A DNA stretch of 64,000 bases from Aspergillus flavus (Eukaryota > Ascomycota > Eurotiomycetes > Eurotiales > Aspergillaceae): assembly GCF_009017415.1 (NCBI RefSeq), contig NC_092404.1, positions 1,488,001 to 1,552,000 on the forward strand, in the 5' to 3' direction. Within the stretch, counting starts at the first letter, position 1. Each line of letters begins with the position of its first letter. The translations under genes and the position numbers were made by a program. Positions 25,285 through 36,524 of the stretch are shown here, piece by piece. Under the pieces are notes generated by a model, which had not been told where the DNA came from, searched no databases, and saw only the letters and a program-made list of their open reading frames with translations.

Positions 25285-26394
25285 TCACGACATGACAACC
25301 CAGCTAGTCGCACAACCCGCCCCAACACCAACAACTTGGGACTCTCCTTCCATAGGGAGAGGAATCAAAGCATACTTTCCCTTCACATCCCCCTGTTCGT
25401 CAGCAACAGGCCCACAGTTCCCATGCTCCCCCCAACCAAACGCCACTACGGTCCCACCATCAAGCAAAGCAAGTGCATGCTCACTTCCCACAGCCAACTC
25501 GCTCACAACCGGCAAATCCACCGGCGGAAGCTGACCACGATCATTCCGTCCCCAAGCCAAAACACCCCCATCCCGCTGTACATAAACACCATGCCAACTA
25601 GCCCAAATACCACGATATACCTCCAAAGCAGGAGGCGCATCAGACAAGACATTCCACCTATTATCCGCGGACCCCAAAATCACAAACTCCCCCTTACTTT
25701 TATCCCCCGTAACAACCGTAAACTCGCGCCCACAAACAGCCCCCGTGGCCCGAAACGGCACCCCCTCAACCCTAACCGGCTCCCAAACAACTTTCCGCCC
25801 CTTCGCCGCCTCCCCAAGCTGCCCCTTCCTCGCCGCACCCCATCCATACACTTCTCCATCCGATAACACAACAACCGTATGTCCCATCCCACTCGCAACA
25901 CCAACAATCTCTGTCCCGGACGGCGGGAAATCCTTAACTGGCACAGGCCCAGTAGCCCGCACAACCCCCTCCCCAAGCCCCAGCTCCCCCTTCGCCCCAG
26001 ACCCAAGCACAAACACCCTATCTCCCGCAGCAGCAACAAGGAAAGTCCCCTCCCAACACGCCGAAACGTCCCTGAACGTCTCGCAAGACTGCCCACTTAC
26101 TTCATCCCGCACAATTACCCTCCAAAATTTCACCAAGGAATCCCCGGGCTCAACACCACATCTCCCGTCGTCGTTACATCCCGCCGCGTACACGGCTCCA
26201 TCGGAGAACAGAAGAAGGGTGTGGTTTCCACCTGCAGCTATGCGGCGAATGGAATTGGTTGAATTGCCTTCGCTTGATATCAGGGCTTCTGGTTCTGATG
26301 CTTCAAATAAACATCTAGTTGGGATTGAAACGTCTTCGTCGTGCCCGATGCCTAATTGGCCGGATCCATTGGATCCGAAAGCGTAGAGAGGCAT
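25285..26394 (-). CDS. RCC1-repeat protein (Ats1-like)
   Basis: Single exon, 369 aa. RCC1-type propeller repeats are visible: LYAFGSNGSGQLGIGHD, VYAAGCNDDGRCGVE, VFVLGSGAKGELGLGEG, VYGWGAARKGQLG, VLAWGRNDRGQLPP and VVAFGWGEHGNCGP. It resembles fungal Ats1/alpha-tubulin suppressor proteins, related in yeast to microtubule function and the tRNA-modifying KEOPS/diphthamide network; the exact role is inferred. The coding strand is unusually G-rich over roughly 25300-26050, which produces 200-codon antisense ORFs on the + strand. Confidence 0.88.
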   Translation of the reverse strand: MPLYAFGSNGSGQLGIGHDEDVSIPTRCLFEASEPEALISSEGNSTNSIRRIAAGGNHTLLLFSDGAVYAAGCNDDGRCGVEPGDSLVKFWRVIVRDEVSGQSCETFRDVSACWEGTFLVAAAGDRVFVLGSGAKGELGLGEGVVRATGPVPVKDFPPSGTEIVGVASGMGHTVVVLSDGEVYGWGAARKGQLGEAAKGRKVVWEPVRVEGVPFRATGAVCGREFTVVTGDKSKGEFVILGSADNRWNVLSDAPPALEVYRGIWASWHGVYVQRDGGVLAWGRNDRGQLPPVDLPVVSELAVGSEHALALLDGGTVVAFGWGEHGNCGPVADEQGDVKGKYALIPLPMEGESQVVGVGAGCATSWVVMS

Positions 26395-26920
26395 GGTTTT
26401 ATGCGTTGTGGGAGCCGCTGTGGCGGGTTGAGTTTATGTTGGATAGAATCTATGTGTCTAGACGGTGTAGTTTCATTAATTTTGATTTCGAGAGAGGAGA
26501 CACGCAATGTCAGTACATTCTATGATGGTATAGTGGGGTTGGTTTTTCTGTATCTTTTGGCATACCGCCTACTGTTTGTGGTGTGGAATCATTATCACAA
26601 TCACATGATCTGAAGATGCCCAGGGCGGAGAATATCTTGACTTATTGAATCGGAGAGATTACGTCGGAGATTTGATTAGGAAGAAAATGATGATGATCCA
26701 ACACGCTATTGATTGGGGTATGCAACATTAGACAGGTCTATACTATATACGCGGGTATTCATAGCACTCAATGCACATTGCTCTCGTCAACTGATTCAAC
26801 AACGTCACAAAAGAAGGGAAATTAAGCTATACAGGTAAAGAGACGAGAGAGTTCCATGCATAAGAATATGCCACATCCCAAAACAGTCAAAAGAAACTCA
26901 GCAAATGGGTATAAAAGCGA
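26395..26920. other. Intergenic, RCC1-like promoter and permease 3' flank
   Basis: No gene recognised; short ORFs at 26319-26613 overlap the RCC1 start and lack features. Confidence 0.35.
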
Positions 26921-29052
26921 TCAGGTGGATTTTTCAGACTTTTCGTTGAAAGACACGGTCGAGTCATCTTCCTGGGCCGCGGGAGGCAGAGCGAAGTTAT
27001 CCGACTTCGCATTCTGCTCCATCGGGCGGAACATAGGGCTAGTCCGATGAAAGTACGAGTGAACGTGTCCTTCCAAGAGGCTCTCGTCAGTATCCATGGC
27101 GAGTTCTTCACCCTTCTCCTTCTCGGCGATACGAGCAGCCATGGCAGACTCCCATTCGGCACGGTACTCCTCAACCTTCTGCTTGTAATCGGCATCAGCA
27201 TCGTAGAGCTTGCCCTTGCCCATCAGGCGTTCCCAGAGGGACAAGTGCTTCGGGTGAACAGCAGGGCCGTGGTACTCGTGCTCACGGCCGTCACGGATGT
27301 ACTGCCAGCGACGCTCCTGTTCCTTGAGATCCAGACCAGTGGTGTCGGGGAGGAAGACGTAGGTCAGGACCATGCCTGCAAGACCAAACCAGGGAACCAC
27401 ATAGAACTTGGTCTGCGTGTCGATGTAGTTGTACAAAACTGACGCCAAAAGGGCACCAGCCTTACCGGCGGCGGCAGAAAGACCGTGGGCGGTGGCACGA
27501 ATAGGAGTGGGAAAGACCTCGGCTGCAACCAGGAAGGTGACCGAGTTAGGGCCAAACTGGTTGAAGAAGGAACTCAGGAAGTACATGGTCTGGAACTCCT
27601 TGATGTGCTCTGGCGAGGTGTAGTACTTGTAGTGGAAGGCGGGAACAACGAAGAGGACGAAACACATCAGAAAACCGACCATCTGCATCCACTTGCGGCC
27701 GTAGAGCTTGTTGTCGATGAGGAACGAGGCGAGATAGTAGCCGACCAGCGAGACACCCACGTTGCACAAGTTCCACAGCCAGGTTGGCATGATCGACTTG
27801 GAGGCTGGGCTGATGACCGAGATGAATTCCGACTGGAAGAGCTTGTTGCCGTAGAAAAAGACATCGTTGGCGAACCAACCACCAGCAGTCGCCAGGATAC
27901 GGGGTCCAAAGTACTTGAAGGTCAGTGCAAGAGAGTTGAAATCGTAGCCGGTGACGGATGCCTTCTTCTTGGCCGCCGCCAACTGCTTGCTAGCAGCCTT
28001 CATGTGGTAGGCACGATAGTAGACCAGCCACAAAGTACCCACCGCAGGAATGGCAAAGGAAACACGGTACACCCATTGAGCGGACACAGACGAGTAGGGA
28101 GGGTTACCGCTGCCATGGTGGAAGCAGAGCAGCAAGATGATGAGAATAACCTGGTTGAAGAACTGACCCCAACCTTGCATCAGGAAAGCGCTAGTGACCT
28201 TCCTACCGCGGTGAAGACGGTCCTCCTTGGTCGAGACTTTTCCAGAGCCAACGGCATTCTCCATACCACTGGTTGCGGTCATAGGATATTCGCCACCAAC
28301 ACCAATACCGTAGAAGAACAGTGACCAAGCGTAGCAGATCACCCAGCCATTCTGGGTCACACCCCAAGCAGCGGTAAGCATGATCAGACCGATAAACATG
28401 ATAGCAGCATCCTGAATCAAACCCCAACGACGACCAAGCCTAGAAACCCGTTAGAAAACCCATTGCCGACCAATCATAAGCATCCAATAGAAGAAGTGCA
28501 TACCAATCACCGACAATACCAACTAAGATCTGACCCACAATGATACCGATAATTTCGAGGTAATCGATGGCGTTGAGCCATTGTGCATTGCAGATTTTAT
28601 GATCCTTCCAACACGACTTGAAGGCGGCCTGGAAGAGAGGCTTAACGTTTCCGATGGAGAAGAGCACGTAACTAGAGCGCTCATGGGTTAGCGTCCGACC
28701 AGTTCTGAGGCGCTCGCAATGGAGACAGTACTTACCCCTCTAGACCGAGACCAGCACCGGGAAGCACCATGTTCTTGAAGTAATAGGAAACGGGCGACAA
28801 GGGATCTTGCTTCATCATTTCCCAGATGCCGCCTAGTTCGCGCTTGGCTTCCTTCGCATCATAGGAGCTCACGAACTTGACCTTCTTGAGGAGGGGCAGA
28901 TCGGCCCAGTAGGTACCTTCCGGGGTATAGCTGTCATCGGGGCGAATCAGCGCATCGAACGCACCCTTCTCGTGATGATCCATGTCCTCGAGGGGATTGT
29001 GAGTCCCCGACATATCGGGCCCATGGGGGGCACGAGGTCCTAAGTCGGCCAT
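26921..29052 (-). CDS. MFS permease of the phosphate:H+ symporter family (Pho84/Git1-like)
   Basis: Three exons on the minus strand: 29052-28736, 28671-28504, 28439-26921; 667 aa. It has MFS membrane segments, the loop motif DWLGRRWGL after the fourth helix, FYGIGVGGEYPMTATS, and the C-terminal-half signature FGPNSVTFLVAAEVFPTPIRATAHG typical of Pho84-type carriers. The long cytosolic C-terminus (HLSLWERLMGKGKLYDADADY onward, about 120 aa) is charged and longer than in Pho84, closer to Git1-type glycerophosphodiester transporters. Likely plasma-membrane uptake of phosphate or glycerophospho-compounds by H+ symport; the substrate cannot be fixed from sequence. PHO-type boxes lie upstream. Confidence 0.85.
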
Positions 29053-29587
29053 CTAGTCGTCGAGAGGTGAAACTGAGCAGGAGCGACTATGGCAACGGTT
29101 TATCTTGGCCTGCGAGATGAGAGGTTCGAGAGCTGGTTAAGCACTCTTGGTACCCCTAAGGAAATGAAGATGACCGTGGTGAGGCGTTGACACACGATGC
29201 AGGCCAAGTCGGACAGGCGCGAGGTTAACTTATATGCAAACGGACAAGAGCACCCGAAATTTCTCTGGGCAGAGGCAACCCTCCACCAGCCCGCCTTCGG
29301 GGCCCAGGCACATGGCCGAATGGCGGTTTGTGATAAGTCAATGCAGGCCTGGTTAGATCCAGAGTAGTGGCGAGGATCCACGCCGGGCCAAGAGCAACAG
29401 TCGTCTTATCAGTGGAAATTCGGCGGACCATCTGCTCTAGAGTTCGCCTGGTCCGAGAAGGAAGGGCCCATCGAGGCCAATGGCAAGACCGGAGCTTTCC
29501 TAGTGGATGACATTGCCTACCACCGACGTTCGCTCGTGGGGTGGAGTGTGTGGAAGTGGGTACTTGAGTGGTTCCCTTTAGGGCACG

Positions 29588-29667
29588 TTTTTTTTTTTTT
29601 TCTTTTCGTTCTGGGAAAAAGATTTTTTAGAACCGGAATTGGCGAAGAAGGAAGAAAAAAAAAAAAA
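29588..29667. repeat. Opposed poly-T / poly-A tracts
   Basis: T14 (29588-29601) followed about 53 nt later by A13 (29655-29667), with flanking TCTTTTCG and GAAGGAAG. The tracts could pair as an imperfect stem or act as a nucleosome-free promoter element. Confidence 0.6.
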
Positions 29668-29806
29668 CAGTAAAAAATAAAAAAGTGAAAATCCACTAAA
29701 CCTGTACGGTGGAAAATGGCGGAACTACGTTACAAGCGCGGAAGGCGGAGCTTCTTGTACATTTAGACTCCGTGGATCAACTTCCGCCATCGTCCAATGA
29801 TTGATG

Positions 29807-29812
29807 CACGTG
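29807..29812. promoter_or_regulatory. CACGTG box (candidate Pho4/PalcA site)
   Basis: Palindromic E-box in GCACGTGGCGG, about 755 nt upstream of the permease ATG. It fits the consensus of fungal phosphate-starvation bHLH regulators. Confidence 0.45.
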
Positions 29813-29950
29813 GCGGCAGAATCCAGCAGATCCCCCGCCACCGCCTTCTTTATGAAGATTACCCCCCAGTTTTCCCTTCCGCCAATCAATTTCCCTCCCA
29901 TTGCACACGCCCGCCGTGACTTGGTCGTCTAATGCTCTCCCCGGCATCCG

Positions 29951-32900
29951 GGCACGACCTCAAACCCCAAGAGGGGAAATTAGTCTGGTGATGATAATTA
30001 TGGATGCACATGAGACCCATCGTCAGTTCCCTGGATGTTCAAAGGTATCCGTGCTCTGATTCTCGGTGAGATTGAATATGTCATAGTCATGGGAGCTTAT
30101 TCCACAGAACAGTACGTGACAATGTGATCTAATTTCATTGATTGGGTTAAATTGATATAATTAGGCACCTCTTTTTACTGTTTGAGACACACAGATTATC
30201 CGTGCACGATCCTGTGCCGTCGTGCATCATGTATAATGGTCGAGGACTACGACTGCATGTACGTACACTTGTACAACAACGATCCCGATCTTGAGCAACG
30301 TAACGGGGGTTTCCCAATTCAGTATCTGCTCGTGCCGTCTTCTGCCTATTCTAGCGATGGTCACACCACCCAAAAACAAAAGTCTCCTCCATCTTGCATG
30401 CCAAGGGAAGGAATGGACTCAAGTTCCGGCTTTCATGAACACAAATTCACGAGTGAGCCCGGGACACATACTCGCTGACGGGCCGGTACCTACTCGTGGA
30501 TAAAGTCTATCTCATTTTTAGCCTGGGCAGTGGATAAGCCACCTGCATGGCATCTTGGCACCGGTCCGGGGTCCAACAACCAGTCAGAATGCCCGCTGCG
30601 ACCACGTTCCCCGTGGCACGCTGATAAGTGCGGAGAGCCCTCGTTAGATATGATAATGATCGTGGAGTGGACCCTCTCCCCCTTTGCTTTAGGCAAAGTT
30701 GACGGAACCGCATTCTGATAGTCCCTGACCACATGGTCAGTTCTTCCCTTGCAGCTTGTTCACTACGGATATGACGGAGATTGCCCATTTCTGTTGGTCC
30801 TGCCGCTTCAAGGAAGAGTTCCATGGCTTCATTAAGTTTCTATCCTACAGCCAAACCAATCAGCAAGGAACAACATGTTCGTGTCGTCATGAGGAAGCAG
30901 AAGACTGCACGTTTCAGCGCTTACTAGACAGCTTTCACCCCTAATGACCACCAGACCACTCATGTCCATCGACCTCTCGTGTTTGATAGTGGATCTATGC
31001 CTCCGTTCTATTTCGAAGCATTCTTGCTGATCCAAATAGCCATATGGTCCCAACGTCCCCTACTATCAAACACATGCGTCAAAGCCCTTGAAACATTGGC
31101 TCCTTCACGTCCCACTCATCTGAATCCCCCTGGCCTAATACCCGGCTTACATGGTAGCTCGCTCGAGCCCGGTGAAAAAAGACCGCAAGTAACTACTGCA
31201 TCATAATCATTCCATGGGCTTCAGAGTGACTAACAAGAAATGCTGGCTATCAAATCCTTCAGCCATAATCTAATTAGGTTGCGCCACCTCAGGTAGCCCA
31301 TCGCCATGGCTTCTTGGACAAGTCTTAGCGAGGCTTAACCCTCTGGTCTGTTGCTTAGCTGAGGATGATGAAGAACCAACGGCAGTTAAGAAGAGGATCA
31401 GAAGGTCTCACAAGTGAAACACATTGGAAGACAGCCTTGCCAGGTGAGTATGACTACATGACTCGGTCGATAGCCTCCAGTTCATGCTTCGGCCACTCCG
31501 ATCGCCTGATAGTTCACCTCACGGCCCTCATTTCCCTTCTCTTTCTTTGCCCCTTTTCCCTTTAACTTTTCCCTCATGCAGCTAGCAATGAAGAGGCACC
31601 AACAAGGTCCAGTCTACGTACCATGTGCTATCCTTCCACCAATGGCTAGCTACCGTGCGGCACCCTTTCCATTCTAGAAGCTCCTTGCATGTCATCTGGT
31701 AACCGAATGCATCAGGCAGATTCCAGAACCCGGGCGCTCATCTTCGCTAAAAGCTTCTACATATTCCATACGACCCCCAATATACGTGGCCAGACCCCCC
31801 ATGTGGCGCAATCCTTCCACGCCAAGGGAATGTAAACGATGAGGACGCTAGTCGTACCCGAGATTCCGAGACGCAGCCAGAGGGCCCTGATCACCCCTAG
31901 TTCATGCAAAACAGGCGTTGACTCCATGTGCCTAACGCGGCTAATCTGAATCGATGTGGCGACTCCCCTTACCGACCTACTATTGCCTGTTCTAAACCAT
32001 TCTGGTAAAAGACCCGGTCAGTGAAAGACACCAATAATATAGCTCCCATTAGAAATCGCTATCCTAGACATCAAACACCGATTCCTAGCGAGTAGTCCTA
32101 GAATCAAGTCATCTCTGCATGTAGGGTTACATCATCAGGTGATACAACAGATTGTCAGACATCAATCATATCACTCTTATAAATACCCGCATGCACCCTT
32201 GCTTGCCGGATATCTATATCAAGCAACATTATGCATACACCCACAGAAAACCACGCTTACCTACATATGCAGCTGTCACAAACAAGTTGATCTCTTGCTT
32301 TGCTTCCCATCGCAGAATTCCCATTGCAGATCGGGTACCTGGTCACATGCCATATGATCCAAGCTTGGTATAAGTACGCGAGTCGATCGTGGGATGTACC
32401 AGCCTTTTGCATGTCATACCCCTTGCTAATAGGAATCTACCCTGTACTGTGTATTTTGCGGCGGTGGTTTTATTATTCTAATAACTTTTATGGAACAAGA
32501 ATTACGGCTGATTATGATTATATCGAAATGAAGCAGCATAGCCCTGATCTAGTATCCCGTAAAGAGCGGTACAACCAAAGCCTCTACTTAAGTACAGAGT
32601 ACTGCACCCTGAATCACTGATTAAGAAAACAGTATCCTTTAAATCATCTATGTGGAGTCTGTCCGAGTTGCCTATCGTAATTCTGGAGCCAGAGGCCCAG
32701 AGCTTTGACCCACGAATACTACAGGAATAAGGTCTCGTGTTAGGAATAGTACCATGGGTACTTCAATTTGTCTCGCAGATCGAGCCGTCCCCGGGCTACT
32801 AGTAGCAATCCTTCCACGGGATATGCGATGTAGTTGGAATGTTCATCTAGAGTTACATTGCCTGCACCAGCGCCACTGGAACTGCGGGGCCGTTTCCGGG

Positions 32901-35900
32901 GAAGAAAAACTGATGGCTGGCGAGAGTCGGGTTTGAAGTCGCTGAGCTAGTCTTCAAGAGTATTTTCCTTTAGCTTTTTACTTGTATATATCGCATCGGT
33001 AATGCAGAATGCAACTCACCTGTGCTCTTAGTGGATTGTAATTCTGGGAACCTCGGACACTACAACGCCATGTATACTACTTGCCTATTCGGCTTCTCTT
33101 GTTGTATACTGATTAGCGGAAATGAGTTTGATGTCATCAGATATCGAACATATAATGTTACTTGTATACGCCCAGATGTGTCTAGAATACAGTTGACTTG
33201 ATCTTGGACCCACTGATGGGCATTCACCTCGATATATATCGCAGTTTGGGAGAGCGTTCTGCGGTATACTGAGAGTCGTGTGGTATGCCTAAGTAGGGAC
33301 TTTGATCGGGATCGATGATTGAGTGGTGAACATACCACCGAAGTGTTTTCTTCTACGTGTATCTTGCGGGAAGCCGTATTGGGATCAGTTTGTTGAGTGA
33401 CCAGGTATAGCTCTTGATGTACAGGTTTTTTGTGTACGGTATCAATCTCCATAAACTGAGTATGTTAAGATTGGGCTGAGATTCATAATTGGGTTTCTGT
33501 TATGTTTTTGATTATGCACGGCTGTTGGAAATAGTATCGTATGGTTGGACGTAAAAGAATTGCCCTTAACAGGACGCTGGCATATACATTGCAGATTGCC
33601 TGAGGCAGGAAGTAGGACCTAATATATATTCAGGTAGTTATGGCTCCGATGCTATGCAGTATACTATGTCTGCTGTTGTTGTTGTTCAATTTTCTTCCTT
33701 TGACATCTAGATACTTCCTCCATACATATCTGCAAACTTTGTGATGGCAGTATAAGTAGCCAATGACTTTTAAGATTCTTTGGTACATCAAGGGTAGAAT
33801 AAAGGACGACCACAAACTATATTCACGCCTACAGGGCTTCAGTAAACGAAGTTAGGAGAGGGCCTGATTGGGTAGTGTACGTGTAATTCATTTTAGAAGG
33901 CTGCATTCGTACTGCTTCCTCATAAAAACTGTGCCCCATAGAGTTGACACGTATAAGAAGTGTGACCGATCTTTAGATCTTGCCTCTACTCGTACGTCAT
34001 TTAGACTCGGCAAATCGGTTATGCAAGCGCATAGAGTCTGATAATAGTAAGGACGGCTGCCTAAGGTATGATGAGACGGCAATATGTACAATTGATGGTT
34101 TCTACTCTGATCATTCTCTTTACAGTATCACTTATCCTCTCCTGTAGTTTGTAGAGTTGGCGAATGAACTGTTGAGGTATATAGATCGTAGGTTTCTCAT
34201 GCTTTCATAGAAGCATGATGCAGCTACATAGCTTTTGTTGTACAAGTGGCTTCCACAGTGAACTCCACTATATCAAACTTCATAAGCGCGAGAGCATACT
34301 GTGTACAGACAAGGCATCACACGAGGCTCTCCTATGAGTATTGAATGGACGCATACACATTCCCATACACTAAACGCCCCAGCTACGACTACACCTGCAG
34401 AAAAGCAAGATCTCCACACTGGCCCAGAAACCAATTCCTCATAATAACTGCATACACGTAGACAAACACATCTACCTAAAAACTCTACTTCTCTGACTGG
34501 TGCCTAACCAATGCTTCTATTCTTGGATAGGAAGCATAATTCCATCTCCCCAGTCAACACCTATTGAATCTAATAAATCTACAGATGACGACGCCTGCAA
34601 ACAACACCGACACAGTCAACAACACACCCAATAGGTCCACCGACCGCCAATCTCTTCAACCTTGATGAATATGCCTTGGCAAAATGACTCCGCCACGCTC
34701 GCCAACACAAACAAGTGGGCTGCTCACTTTCCTCAGTGATAGCCTAAACTGCACATCGGAGCTTCAGACCCGTATCGGTAATGACCGGTGAAAATTGCTG
34801 CCTAAAGTTCGGACGTGTCGTGGGATGTAGCTTTGAGTTTGTATCGTGCATGTATCATGATTCATCTTGCAGATCGGCCAAGAGCCGGATGCTGGCATGA
34901 AACTCGGCTTTGGGGTTTACTGTAACTTTCGTGGTCGGTGTTTGTGTGCTTGTGATATTTCAGAAAGTTGTTGATAGTGGATGTGTCTTATGTTTTCCTG
35001 GGGGGTGGTCGTGGGAACTTCATCATGTAGGTCATTAGTATCTATAGTATGTTGACTTTCATCCCGGTATTATCTGCTCTGTTATGAATTGTTGTTATTT
35101 GCGGGCTTGGATATAAAGATATGAGAAGAAGAAAACAGCTAATGGCGTCAGTGAATTGCGTGATAGTGCGGACTATAAGTTTTCCGATATCTCTTCAGTT
35201 GAATTCAAGATCTGATGACTTATATATATCTAGTTCCCTCGGATGGGAACAGCCATCAAAGACACCAGCCAGTTTGAGAAGAGAAGACTCAATTTTCCTA
35301 TGAGAATGCACCACTCAGCCATCATTCCTATCAAACAGGATCTAGTAGCTGCTGCTGTTGCGTGACAGATAGTGACCCTTTTTGTTCTCTAGAACAAACA
35401 TTAGAACATTATCATCACTGTAAGCCGACTAAAGCTTCTATATTTTCCTTGATTCATGAATTACCTCTTCGATGATGATGAAAAATATGTCGTTGCATCC
35501 AAGCACTGCCAGTACTGAAAACACTTTGTGTTCTCAGTAGCTGAACAGAAAAGAACCCTAAGCTGAAAGATATACTTACTCTCACTATCTGACCTAGACT
35601 GAATACCTCCTGCTATTATATTACCTACCTAACCAGCATTCGCAGAGGTCGAAGGACTACTGACTTCTCTTCCACTCATACGTACCAGGCCTGATTCTAT
35701 ATTTAAAAGACGCAGACAATGTTTTTAGAGGTACAGCAAAAACGATAGCTGTTGAGCTATCTGCTGCTACGGCTGAAGTTATCTGTTCTTCATCTACTCA
35801 ATCCATGACTATCTACTACGTTATAGTATTGTATTTGTATTGCCAATTCTCTAGTTATGTAGGTGTACTTACTGCATTGATTACTTTCCTCAAGTCTGGA

Positions 35901-36524
35901 TGACCTTTACTATTTATGTAACTTCAGAGCCGTTGTGTTTGTAAGGATGTATAGGTGGAGGATGATCATGCACATCTATGATGAATATTAGTGTCTCTTT
36001 TCAGTGACAATAACCTCATTCAAAGTAGAAGAAGGGGATGGAAGTTAGAGCCTTGGAGGAAAGGAATATAGATATGATCAATGTTCTCCATTCCTACAGT
36101 CCCGACACTTCATGCACTAGTATACAATCTTGAACTCCAGAGTAGAATTCGGTTAGTTTGCGCTGTCCGACTTCTATAAAAGCTATATAAAGTCCTATAC
36201 CAAGCTCTACAGACTTTGTTCAGAACCCTAGATGATCCATTGTCTATGAACTAGTTATGTCAAATGACATCGATGCCTTAGAAAAAGTGATTGCCCGAAC
36301 AATCCTAGTGCATACCCAGCCCGGAGAGAAAAGGAGAAAGGAAAAGGATATGAAGAAGATAGGGTAGTGAAAAACAACAAAATCGCTAAGAAACGATCTA
36401 AATCAGGGCTGCTAAACAGATGCCATTGACTCCTTGTGCTAGAAAAGGAGGGAAAGACTACAGCACATATCAGACTGTGGTTTCAGTTTGAAACTACTCA
36501 TTGATGCTGCAAAGTAGAAGTTGC
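29951..36524. other. Gene-poor region of about 6.5 kb
   Basis: No ORF here has recognisable domains, coherent exon structure or fungal codon bias. The longest uninterrupted ORF is about 130 codons (33452-33060, minus) and resembles nothing known. I saw no terminal inverted repeats, target-site duplications or transposase/reverse-transcriptase motifs. Small inverted repeats occur, such as CTGACCACATGGTCAG at 30725-30740. Composition is mixed, with more AT-rich stretches after about 33 kb. It could hold regulatory DNA, non-coding transcripts or a strongly decayed element. Confidence 0.5.

Larger units (their letters stand above)
29053..29950 (-). promoter_or_regulatory. Permease upstream region with PHO-type boxes
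   Basis: Upstream region of the permease. It contains CACGTG at 29807-29812 and CACGTT at 29584-29589, CCAAT at 29794-29798, and several GGCGGA/TCCGCC elements (about 29716-29890). A 14-nt T run (29588-29601) and a 13-nt A run (29655-29667) face each other. CACGTG is the known target of Pho4/NUC-1/PalcA phosphate regulators, so phosphate-starvation control is inferred. Confidence 0.5.

Noticed and set aside
25198..26386. Two + strand ORFs of 222 and 213 codons
   Set aside because: Antisense to the RCC1-repeat gene; low-complexity Pro/Thr/Asn-rich translations caused by strand asymmetry.
27485..28324. 279-codon ORF on the + strand
   Set aside because: Antisense to the MFS permease, whose membrane segments and motifs are unmistakable.
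30490..30824. Overlapping minus-strand ORFs of 80 and 105 codons as a transposon remnant
   Set aside because: No transposase or reverse-transcriptase motifs and no terminal repeats nearby.
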